A DNA stretch of 5,664 nucleotides from Campylobacteraceae bacterium (GTDB lineage Bacteria > Campylobacterota > Campylobacteria > Campylobacterales > Sulfurovaceae): NCBI GenBank assembly GCA_027056615.1, contig JALUKJ010000031.1:1-5664 (forward strand), read 5' to 3'. Under the pieces are notes generated by a model. It was given only the letters and a program-made list of their open reading frames with translations, had not been told where the DNA came from and searched no databases. A program made the translations under genes and the position numbers. Positions 1 to 5,658 of this stretch are shown here, in pieces. Position 1 is the stretch's first letter, and each line of letters starts with the position of its first letter.

Positions 1-247
1 ATATATAATAATTTATGTTAATAAATATTATATACTTTTAGATAAGTTTTTATATAAATAGTATTTCTTAATCTTTTTTTCATATTTACTACTAATTTAT
101 ATATTACAATTATATTTCAAAGGAATTTTAAGGATGAGAAATTATGAAACGGTTTTCAACTACACTTGTTTACTTATTGCTTCATTCGCCATCTCCAACG
201 GCGAAGAAGCTAAGACAATTTATACAAAATAAAATGCTAACACATTT
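1..247. other. AT-rich non-coding region downstream of lgt
   Basis: No recognisable gene is seen here. Positions 1-120 are almost pure A+T with many TATA-like strings, so I do not name a promoter. Two tiny plus-strand reading frames overlap. One runs 134-232 (32 codons plus stop) with AAAGGA at 119-124. The other runs 144-251 (35 codons plus stop) with AAGGA at 130-134. Both have a 9-base gap from ribosome site to ATG. The second has a short hydrophobic stretch (LVYLLL) followed by a basic tail and overlaps the last bases of lgt on the other strand. I recognise neither product, and both frames cross the hairpin at 179-210. Either could be a small protein gene, a gene remnant or chance. Confidence 0.4.
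179..210. repeat. GC-rich 11-bp hairpin in an AT-rich gap
   Basis: GCTTC plus TTCGCC on the left (179-190, with A184 bulged) pairs with GGCGAA plus GAAGC on the right (200-210), giving 11 Watson-Crick pairs around a 9-base loop (ATCTCCAAC on the plus strand). It is far richer in G+C than its surroundings. There is no T-run on either side in either direction, so it is not a standard intrinsic terminator for lgt, which ends 38 bases away. It could be an RNA structure in the lgt 3' UTR or in an unrecognised plus-strand transcript. Confidence 0.5.
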
Positions 248-1093
248 TTAACTATAAAGCTCTCTTGGTGTTGAGTGTTTTTTTATAAAGAAATATAAAA
301 TAATCGAGAGAGCTATCATCACCAAACTCTGAATCTGTCCCATAGTTATCCAACCATCATAATAACCTAATTGTACATCTGCTTCTCTCCAAAACTCAAC
401 TATAAAACGTGCTGTTCCATACATTACCCCATAAATTCCAATTAAAGCACCATCAAATTTTCTATGATTTCTATATAAATAGATTAAGATGGCAATTACA
501 ATTCCTTCTAAAAATCCTTCATATAGTTGAGATGGATGACGAAGAAGAAATTCATGAGAGATTGGGTCTTGAACATAAATTCCCCATGGAACATCAGTCA
601 CACGTCCTACCAACTCTTGGTTTAAAAAGTTTCCTATACGTCCAAAGACAAAACCAACAGGTACAGCAAGGGCAACCACATCTAAAATTTTATAAATCAC
701 TCTGGGGTGTTTACGTGAAAAAAAGTAAGAGGAGATAGTAGCTCCTACAACAGCCCCATGATAACTCATACCTCTAATACCTATAAACTCACCATTTTGA
801 AAAGGGTTAAAGATTTGCCATGGGTGTAAAAGATAATAAGTAGTATTGGGGTCATAAAAAAGAATATACCAAATCCTAGCACCTAAAATAATACCTATCT
901 CAATCCAAATAAAGTAATTATCAATCATCTCTTCATTAATAGACATATTATCTTTTTTAATAATCCATTTTGCAAACCACAAAGCTGTTAACAATGCAGA
1001 AATATACATAATACCATACCAATGTACTGAGATAAAGCCTAAATCTAAGGCAATAGGATTAAAATGTTCATATATGTGATTCCAATATTCCAT
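248..1093 (-). CDS. lgt: Prolipoprotein diacylglyceryl transferase (Lgt)
   Basis: Lgt is an inner-membrane enzyme that transfers the diacylglyceryl group of phosphatidylglycerol to the lipobox cysteine of prelipoproteins, the first step of lipoprotein maturation. The 281-residue length is normal for the family and the protein is strongly hydrophobic, fitting its seven-helix fold. Visible family motifs are VHWYG near residue 23, MSYHGAVVG at 109-117 (the H112 region, the HGG-type motif), and the signature GRIGNFLNQELVGR at 151-164. R152 and E160 match the essential Arg and Glu of the E. coli enzyme, and R236 in FWRE matches the late conserved Arg. The ATG at 1093 is supported by AAAAGGA five bases upstream. 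TATACT (plus-strand complement at 1123-1128) is a possible -10 box without a clear -35. The gene is divergent from the candidate small RNA and the two-component operon. Confidence 0.97.
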   Translation of the reverse strand: MEYWNHIYEHFNPIALDLGFISVHWYGIMYISALLTALWFAKWIIKKDNMSINEEMIDNYFIWIEIGIILGARIWYILFYDPNTTYYLLHPWQIFNPFQNGEFIGIRGMSYHGAVVGATISSYFFSRKHPRVIYKILDVVALAVPVGFVFGRIGNFLNQELVGRVTDVPWGIYVQDPISHEFLLRHPSQLYEGFLEGIVIAILIYLYRNHRKFDGALIGIYGVMYGTARFIVEFWREADVQLGYYDGWITMGQIQSLVMIALSIILYFFIKKHSTPRELYS

Positions 1094-1167
1094 ATATATC
1101 CTTTTCGATTTCTATAAATATAAGTATATCATGATAGACCATTAACTATTCATTAATTATTCATTGT

Positions 1168-1195
1168 TTGATGATTAATCCTCTTAGACTATAAT
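1168..1195 (+). promoter_or_regulatory. Sigma70-type promoter for the candidate small RNA
   Basis: TTGATG at 1168-1173 (-35, four of six consensus bases) and a perfect TATAAT at 1190-1195 (-10) are separated by 16 bases. The predicted transcript start is near 1202, just before the large inverted repeat at 1211-1335. No gene starts within the next 200 bases, so this promoter serves either a non-coding RNA or a long leader of the two-component operon. Confidence 0.6.
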
Positions 1196-1201
1196 TACAT
1201 C

Positions 1202-1338
1202 AAGACAAGTAAATGTCTTCAGCATTGTTCACGAGTATTAAGTATGTAATTGAACTCCTTTGAAATATACTCCCTTGATAGAACATATTTAGACCTCCTT
1301 TGTAATAGCCCTCGTGAGCAATGCTGAAAACATTTTTA
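1202..1338 (+). ncRNA. Candidate rod-shaped small RNA with anti-SD-like loops
   Basis: What is seen: 1211-1235 and 1311-1335 form a 25-position stem with 23 Watson-Crick pairs, one G-U (1228/1318) and one mismatch (1217/1329). Inside it, TATTA (1236-1240) pairs with TAATA (1303-1307), and AGTATGT (1241-1247) pairs with ACATATT (1283-1289). This leaves an apical loop at about 1248-1282 and a bulge at 1290-1302. The unpaired parts carry CTCCTTTG (1255-1262), CTCCCTTG (1270-1277) and CCTCCTTTG (1294-1302), resembling the 16S rRNA anti-Shine-Dalgarno end. A consensus -10 box ends at 1195, and TTTTT at 1333-1337 closes the stem like an intrinsic terminator. Inference: a transcript of about 137 nt. 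I do not recognise the family. It could also be a palindromic mobile repeat, or act on the minus strand, where the same motifs read as three GGA sites. Confidence 0.5.
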
Positions 1339-1349
1339 ACACTTACCTC

Positions 1350-1378
1350 TTGATTTTACCCCTTCAAAATGATATTAT
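1350..1378 (+). promoter_or_regulatory. Promoter of the two-component operon
   Basis: TTGATT at 1350-1355 and TATTAT at 1373-1378 are separated by 17 bases and lie just upstream of the response regulator gene. The predicted start near 1385 leaves a leader of about 20 bases containing the ribosome site AAGGA at 1395-1399. The -35 box begins about 12 bases after the T-run that ends the candidate small RNA, so the two units appear to be separately promoted. Confidence 0.5.
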
Positions 1379-1394
1379 TACTTACTTTAAAATT

Positions 1395-1399
1395 AAGGA
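1395..1399 (+). promoter_or_regulatory. Ribosome binding site that decides a rare ATT start
   Basis: AAGGA is the only Shine-Dalgarno-like string before the response regulator gene. The first ATG (1421) is 21 bases downstream, too far for normal initiation. ATT codons at 1406 and 1409 lie 6 and 9 bases away. Other genes in the window have 5 to 7 bases between the GGA core and the start codon (lgt 5, lipoprotein 7, globin 7), which favours 1406. Confidence 0.6.
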
Positions 1400-1405
1400 T
1401 TTATT

Positions 1406-2086
1406 ATTATTAAAATACTAATGATAGAAGATGACTACGAAATCGCTCAAATTCTTACCGAATACCTTAATAAATTTGATATATCTGTAAGTTCAGCAGA
1501 AGAACCTTATATGGGTCTTTCAATGTTAACCCAAGATAATTTTGATTTACTTATTTTAGATTTAACATTACCAGGAATTGATGGGTTAGAGGTTATTCCT
1601 AAAATTAGAAAAAACTCCTCTATACCAATTATTGTCTCTTCTGCTCGTGATGACATTACCGACAAAGTAATTGCCATGGAACGTGGAGCTGACGATTATA
1701 TGCCTAAACCATATGACCCAAGAGAGTTGGTAACTCGTATCAAAACAATTTTAAGACGAACACAATCTTCCAATAGTAATAAAAAAGAGAAGAGTTCACT
1801 TTTTGAACTAAATACAGATGCACGACATGTTATTTTCAAAAATATTCTACTTGAACTAACTGCTGCTGAATTTGATATACTCTCTATCTTAATTAAACAT
1901 CAAGACTCTGCACTCTCAAGAGAGCAACTTCTATATGATAGTGAACATATTGATGATAACTCTTCTATTAAAAATATTGATGTAATCATCTCTCGTATTC
2001 GTCAAAAACTAGCAATTATTGACCCAAAACACAGTTATATTAAACCTGTAAGAGGTATTGGTTATCTATTGACTGAAAAAATGTAG
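1406..2086 (+). CDS. OmpR-family response regulator, ArsR (HP0166)-like
   Basis: This is a cytoplasmic DNA-binding regulator, probably activated by phosphoryl transfer from the kinase encoded next to it. Numbering is from the ATT at 1406 (226 residues). The receiver domain (about 3-118) has the acidic pocket E8-D9-D10, phosphoacceptor D52 in LILDLTLPGIDG, S79 in VSSAR and K101 in YMPKPYDP. A Ser/Asn/Lys-rich linker leads to an OmpR/PhoB winged helix (about 133-226) with LTAAEFDIL, the recognition-helix region NIDVIISRIRQKL and the final wing RGIGYLL. The SSAR and ADDYMPKPYDP stretches resemble Helicobacter pylori ArsR, the acid-response regulator, not the arsenic repressor of the same name. 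No ATG, GTG or TTG lies between the upstream in-frame stop (1394) and ATG 1421. Starting at 1421 would remove most of the first beta strand (KIL) and lack a ribosome site, so ATT at 1406 or 1409 is preferred. The kinase gene starts 9 bases after the stop. Confidence 0.93.
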   Translation: MIKILMIEDDYEIAQILTEYLNKFDISVSSAEEPYMGLSMLTQDNFDLLILDLTLPGIDGLEVIPKIRKNSSIPIIVSSARDDITDKVIAMERGADDYMPKPYDPRELVTRIKTILRRTQSSNSNKKEKSSLFELNTDARHVIFKNILLELTAAEFDILSILIKHQDSALSREQLLYDSEHIDDNSSIKNIDVIISRIRQKLAIIDPKHSYIKPVRGIGYLLTEKM

Positions 2087-2095
2087 GTAAAATAG

Positions 2096-3319
2096 ATGAA
2101 AAATATCTCTGTTTCTGTTTTTATCAATATCCTTTTTAGTTTGGTACTTACATTAATTCTTACAGCACTATTCCTCTTTATTCAAGTTGATAAAGAGCAA
2201 CAAAAGAAGGAGGAGTTAAACCGTCATAAGCTTATTGCAAATTTTTTACTCTCAACTGCACAACTCAATGCAAATAAAGAAGATTTAGAAACCTTTTATA
2301 AAACTTTTAATCTAAGACCTGTTTCAAACAATGAACGTAGACTACTTGAACTTACAAAAGGAAAAATCATTTTTGAAAGTGAATCTATCTATGGAAGGCT
2401 TCAAATTTTCACTTTGGAAAAAAATCAATATATTTCACTTCAACGCTATGGCTTTACTCTTATGTTACAAGACAAATTAGAACGAGACAATCGTATTCAA
2501 ACTATTATTTTAGCAACAATTCTTATTACTATTCTTTTTTCTTTTTTATATGTGGGAATTTATCGTAAAATTTCCCCTCTTAAAAAACTAAACAAACAAA
2601 TTGAAGAGTTTGCTAATGGTAATATGAATATTAAAATTACACAAAAATCAAATGATGAGATTGGAAAGATTGCACAAAGTTTTGACAATGCTATTCAACA
2701 TATTCGTACTCTTTTAGAGTCAAAAAATCTCTTTATGAGAAATATGATGCATGAACTAAAAACTCCTATTACTAGAGGGAGAATTGCTATTGAGATGGTA
2801 GAAGATGGAACAGCTAAAGAGGTACTTATTCGTGCATTTGAGAGAATGAATGAACTTATAGATGAGTTAGCTCACGTTGAACGCTTAACAACTCAAGGGT
2901 TTCACCCTCATCTAAATGAAGCTAATATCAATGATATTATAGGGGAAAGTATCTCTCTACTTTTAGGCAATAGAGAAAAGGTAACCGTTCAAACTGAAAA
3001 TGAATTATTAAAAACTGACCCAAAACTCCTATCTCTTGCTATAAAAAATCTACTTGATAATGCCATAAAATATAGTGAAGATAAAAAAGCAACTATTATA
3101 ACAAATAAAGAGAGTATTAAAGTACTCTCTAAAGGAAAAAGTTTAGAACACTCACTAGAGTATTATTTAGAACCCTTTACACAAGAAGAGAAAAGAAATT
3201 CAGGTTTTGGATTGGGCTTATATATTGTAAACAATATTGCCCAAAGACTAGGATATATCTTACATTATTATCATAAAGATGATTATAATATTTTTGAATT
3301 AAAATTAAATCAACTATAA
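2096..3319 (+). CDS. ArsS-family sensor histidine kinase
   Basis: This is an inner-membrane kinase, the likely partner of the regulator encoded 9 bases upstream, and probably co-translated with it. The ribosome site is weak. The protein has 407 residues. A first membrane helix spans about 7-29, a small periplasmic sensor region about 30-133, a second helix about 134-155 and a HAMP linker about 156-205 (PLKKLNKQIEEFANG). The dimerisation/phosphoacceptor motif is MHELKTPITRGRI, with H219 as the phosphorylated residue. The ATPase domain shows the N box LAIKNLLDNAIKYS (N318, N322), the F-box-like EPF (359-361) and the G2 box GFGLGLYIV (370-378). The G1 box is degenerate: the usual D-x-G-x-G region reads S345-K-G-K-S, so the ATP-contacting Asp is absent. 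As I recall, this region is also altered in relatives of H. pylori ArsS. The stimulus is unknown. The sensor region has only one histidine (H44), which argues against simply copying the histidine-based pH sensing proposed for H. pylori ArsS. Confidence 0.93.
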   Translation: MKNISVSVFINILFSLVLTLILTALFLFIQVDKEQQKKEELNRHKLIANFLLSTAQLNANKEDLETFYKTFNLRPVSNNERRLLELTKGKIIFESESIYGRLQIFTLEKNQYISLQRYGFTLMLQDKLERDNRIQTIILATILITILFSFLYVGIYRKISPLKKLNKQIEEFANGNMNIKITQKSNDEIGKIAQSFDNAIQHIRTLLESKNLFMRNMMHELKTPITRGRIAIEMVEDGTAKEVLIRAFERMNELIDELAHVERLTTQGFHPHLNEANINDIIGESISLLLGNREKVTVQTENELLKTDPKLLSLAIKNLLDNAIKYSEDKKATIITNKESIKVLSKGKSLEHSLEYYLEPFTQEEKRNSGFGLGLYIVNNIAQRLGYILHYYHKDDYNIFELKLNQL

Positions 3320-4156
3320 AATAGGAGTAGCATAAGTTCTAGTACGTTTTGTCCAACCTTTTAGCCAATGCTTTTCATTTTTTTGTGGTGGTGAGTTTCT
3401 AACACGTCTCTCAAGAATAGCTTGTGCTGCACGAGAGAACTCCATTAGAGCAAAAGGTCCAGCTTTGACAGGTCTCATTGTTTTAAGTACCTGAAGAAGC
3501 CCCCAACCTTGATTATTATAACGTTCAGTTGCCTTAATTCCTTTTCCTTTAAAGTTAATATAGTCAATTAACGGATACCATCCACCTTTGGTTGCAGCTA
3601 AAGCATTGTAATTATCAACAATATGTTTACGATATTGTGGGGCAACATATTTAACAATCTCTGGAATCGAAGCATGTAATCGGTCAAAGAAAAATTGTGT
3701 CTGTAGTGCTTTTGTATTTAAAAGTAAGTATTTTAACTGTTGAAACTGTTTATCTTGTCTTGCTCGTTCAAAGGTTGCTTTATCTTTCCATGGAGCACCT
3801 GTTTTTCGTGCATACTTCAACCATGCTGGAATCTCTACTTTATTGGCAATAAAATAATCAATCATAGCAGGAAAGGTTTCATCAAACCGTTTTTGTGCCC
3901 CTGCTGGATACCAAATAAAGTGACCTATACCCAATGAAGCAAACTCCTCATTAGGTGACCAATACATAATATATTTAGGATTACCATTTGTTTCATTTTT
4001 ATAAATCTTATCTGCAATAATATTAAGTTCATAAGGTGAGAGTTTAGGAGTTGTTACATCCACTGGATACTCTATTTCATGTTTAGTCTGCTTTACACAC
4101 CCTGTCAATAGTAAACCACAGAGTGTAGCTGTTAATAATATATTTTTAGAACTCAT
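3314..4156 (-). CDS. Lipoprotein with lysozyme-like motifs, function unknown
   Basis: This 280-residue protein begins with a lipoprotein signal peptide: hydrophobic residues 5-19 and the lipobox LLTGC, with C20 as the lipidated cysteine. The mature protein should be membrane-anchored in the cell envelope and is a substrate type for Lgt. The body has I-Y-K-N-E55-T-N-G, then EEFASLGIGHFIWYPAG (70-86), GGWYPLIDYINFKGKG (191-206) and RYNNQGWGLLQVL (212-224). A Glu followed about 20 residues later by a (T/S)-(I/L)-G-x-G-H string resembles the active-site layout of lysozyme-like muramidases (GH24 type), with E55 the candidate acid. That is inference; I do not recognise a named family, although I believe similar SLGIGHFIW proteins occur as hypotheticals elsewhere. 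The start is supported by TAGGAG six bases before ATG. TATACT (complement of 4182-4187) is a possible -10. Its 3' end overlaps the kinase gene by 6 bases, tail to tail. Confidence 0.85.
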   Translation of the reverse strand: MSSKNILLTATLCGLLLTGCVKQTKHEIEYPVDVTTPKLSPYELNIIADKIYKNETNGNPKYIMYWSPNEEFASLGIGHFIWYPAGAQKRFDETFPAMIDYFIANKVEIPAWLKYARKTGAPWKDKATFERARQDKQFQQLKYLLLNTKALQTQFFFDRLHASIPEIVKYVAPQYRKHIVDNYNALAATKGGWYPLIDYINFKGKGIKATERYNNQGWGLLQVLKTMRPVKAGPFALMEFSRAAQAILERRVRNSPPQKNEKHWLKGWTKRTRTYATPIL

Positions 4157-4242
4157 TTTTTTCTCCTATAATAATATTTTAAGTATAGGAAAAAAAGACT
4201 AATAAAGATGTTAAGTTTTTAAATTAATTTAGATAAAAAAAT

Positions 4243-4725
4243 CTATTGCCCTCGATTATATTTAGCATAATAGACTGAACCATCAGAAAAAGTATTGACT
4301 GTTAACTTAGAAAAACTCTCTAAATATGCCCAAAAATCATCTTTTATATTTTGGTCTATCTTAACTTTACGAAGAGCCTCTTCCATACAACCTAACCACT
4401 CATAACGAGATTTTTCATAAATAGAGAAATCATCATGCAAACGAATCATAAATTCATCTAAATTCATACCACCTGTTTCACTCTCATAAACTTTTGGACC
4501 TCCACAAATCTGAATAAAAAATTTAGTATTTTTCTCTTTAACAGCCTCAAACTCCTCTTCATCTTGAGGAAAAAAGTGAGCAATATCACTCTCATAGATA
4601 ATGTCATAAAAATCATACATTAAGGCTTTCATACCCTCTTCACCACCAATAGCTTTATAGAATTCTTTGGAGGGATGTTTAAAACTAACCTCTTCACCTT
4701 TAACTACTTTTGAAACTTCATACAT
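4243..4725 (-). CDS. Truncated haemoglobin, group II-like
   Basis: This is a small cytoplasmic haem protein of 160 residues, longer than a minimal truncated globin because of an N-terminal extension of about 22 residues. The globin body starts at YKAIGGEEGMKAL. FY at 39-40 in DFYD fits the B9/B10 positions, so Y40 would be the distal TyrB10. GGPKVY (75-80) follows the E helix, H97 in RLHDDFSI is the probable proximal HisF8, and W110 in YEWLGCM is the conserved TrpG8. The H-x-x-F-x-I...R-x-x-W-L-x-C-M pattern is closer to group II than to group III (Campylobacter Ctb type), but I cannot prove the group. Family roles include NO or O2 binding and detoxification; the ligand here is unknown. The start is set by AGGAG six bases before ATG. 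It lies 60 bases after aguB and 86 bases before the lipoprotein gene, all on the same strand. I see no obvious regulator box. Confidence 0.9.
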   Translation of the reverse strand: MYEVSKVVKGEEVSFKHPSKEFYKAIGGEEGMKALMYDFYDIIYESDIAHFFPQDEEEFEAVKEKNTKFFIQICGGPKVYESETGGMNLDEFMIRLHDDFSIYEKSRYEWLGCMEEALRKVKIDQNIKDDFWAYLESFSKLTVNTFSDGSVYYAKYNRGQ

Positions 4726-4785
4726 AAATGACTCCTAAATAAATATATTCTAACTAAACTTATAAGAAATATAATCTTATGATAT

Positions 4786-5658
4786 CTATTCATCACAATA
4801 ACGCTTAAGTAAGTTACCATAAGCGTCAACTCTACGGTCACGTAAAAATGGCCAAATATCTCTAACCTCTTTAGAGCGTTTCATGTCAATATCTGCATAT
4901 AAAATCTCATTTTTCTCTCCTGCTTGTGCCAAAATAGCCCCTTGTGGGTCACAAACAAAAGAGTTCCCCCAAAAATGAATACCATCCATTACTCCTGAAC
5001 TATCTTTTTCAAACCCTACACGATTACAAGCCAAAACAGGTACACCATTGGCAATGGCATGTGAGCGTTGAATGGTTATCCAACTCTCTAACTGTCTACT
5101 TTTCTCCTCTTTTGAATCTTCATCAAACCAACCAATTGCTGTAGGGTAGATAAGCAATTCTGCCCCCTTTAGTGTCATAATACGTGCAGATTCAGGATAC
5201 CATTGGTCCCAACAAACTAAAACTCCTAACTTTCCAATAGAGGTATCTATTGGCTCAAACCCTAAATCCCCAGGTGTAAAATAGAACTTCTCATAAAATC
5301 CTGGGTCATCAGGTATATGCATTTTTCTATATTTTCCAGCAATAGTTCCATCTTTATCAAATACTACAGCTGTATTATGATAAAGCCCCTCTGTCCGTTT
5401 TTCAAAAAGAGAAGTAACCAATACAACTCCATATTTTTTAGCAACTTTTGACCAAAATTGAACATCTTTTTCAAAATTTTCTGCATAAGAGAAGAATTTA
5501 ACATCTTCACTTTGGCAAAAGTACTCACTCTGATGTAACTCTTGTAACACAACTAAACTCGCTCTCTTAATTGAAGCTTTCTTTATGCTTTTAATCGTTT
5601 TTTTAAGGTTTTTTTCGATGTTACCATAATACTTTTTTTGAACTAATGCTACTCTCAT
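4786..5658 (-). CDS. aguB: N-carbamoylputrescine amidase (AguB)
   Basis: This cytoplasmic nitrilase-superfamily enzyme hydrolyses N-carbamoylputrescine to putrescine, CO2 and ammonia. It is the last step from agmatine to putrescine after agmatine deiminase (AguA), and putrescine feeds spermidine synthesis. At 290 residues it is full length. The catalytic triad is visible: E40 in VLQELHQSEYF, K112 in KYRKMHIPDDPGFYEK and C149 in VLVCWDQWYPE. E124 matches the second conserved Glu. HIPDDP-x-(F/Y)YEK(F/Y)YF and CWDQWYPE are typical of the AguB branch, which makes the substrate call fairly firm, although nitrilase substrates cannot be fixed by motifs alone. The ATG at 5658 gives the normal MRVALVQ start of the family. 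Its ribosome site lies beyond the window edge (only six bases are visible). aguA is often near aguB in this phylum but would be outside this window if present. Confidence 0.93.
   Translation of the reverse strand: MRVALVQKKYYGNIEKNLKKTIKSIKKASIKRASLVVLQELHQSEYFCQSEDVKFFSYAENFEKDVQFWSKVAKKYGVVLVTSLFEKRTEGLYHNTAVVFDKDGTIAGKYRKMHIPDDPGFYEKFYFTPGDLGFEPIDTSIGKLGVLVCWDQWYPESARIMTLKGAELLIYPTAIGWFDEDSKEEKSRQLESWITIQRSHAIANGVPVLACNRVGFEKDSSGVMDGIHFWGNSFVCDPQGAILAQAGEKNEILYADIDMKRSKEVRDIWPFLRDRRVDAYGNLLKRYCDE

Noticed and set aside
409..738. 109-codon open frame on the plus strand
   Set aside because: It lies entirely opposite lgt, whose motifs are unambiguous, and its product has no recognisable features.
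1213..1263. 16-codon plus-strand frame at the start of the candidate small RNA
   Set aside because: There is no Shine-Dalgarno sequence before the ATG, and the frame coincides with the stem of the rod.
1200..1286. 28-codon minus-strand frame with AAAGGAGG seven bases before its ATG
   Set aside because: The ribosome site is good, but the frame lies wholly inside the inverted-repeat element, I find no convincing minus-strand promoter, and the product resembles no small toxin or leader I know. Kept only as an alternative reading of the element.
1202..1338. 6S RNA as an identity for the structured element
   Set aside because: 6S RNA needs a symmetrical central bubble flanked by a closing stem and a long apical stem. 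Here the apical part is a large loop after a short helix, and the length is shorter than usual.
3740..3937. 65-codon plus-strand frame
   Set aside because: Opposite the lipoprotein gene; no ribosome site or family features.
4762..4780. 6-bp AT-only-type hairpin (ATAAGA/TCTTAT) between aguB and the globin gene
   Set aside because: Too weak and without a T-run; expected by chance in DNA of this composition.
4944..5144. 66-codon plus-strand frame
   Set aside because: Antisense to aguB with no supporting signals.
5364..5552. 62-codon minus-strand frame
   Set aside because: An out-of-frame reading inside aguB on the same strand; aguB is intact with its full catalytic triad, so no frameshift is implied.
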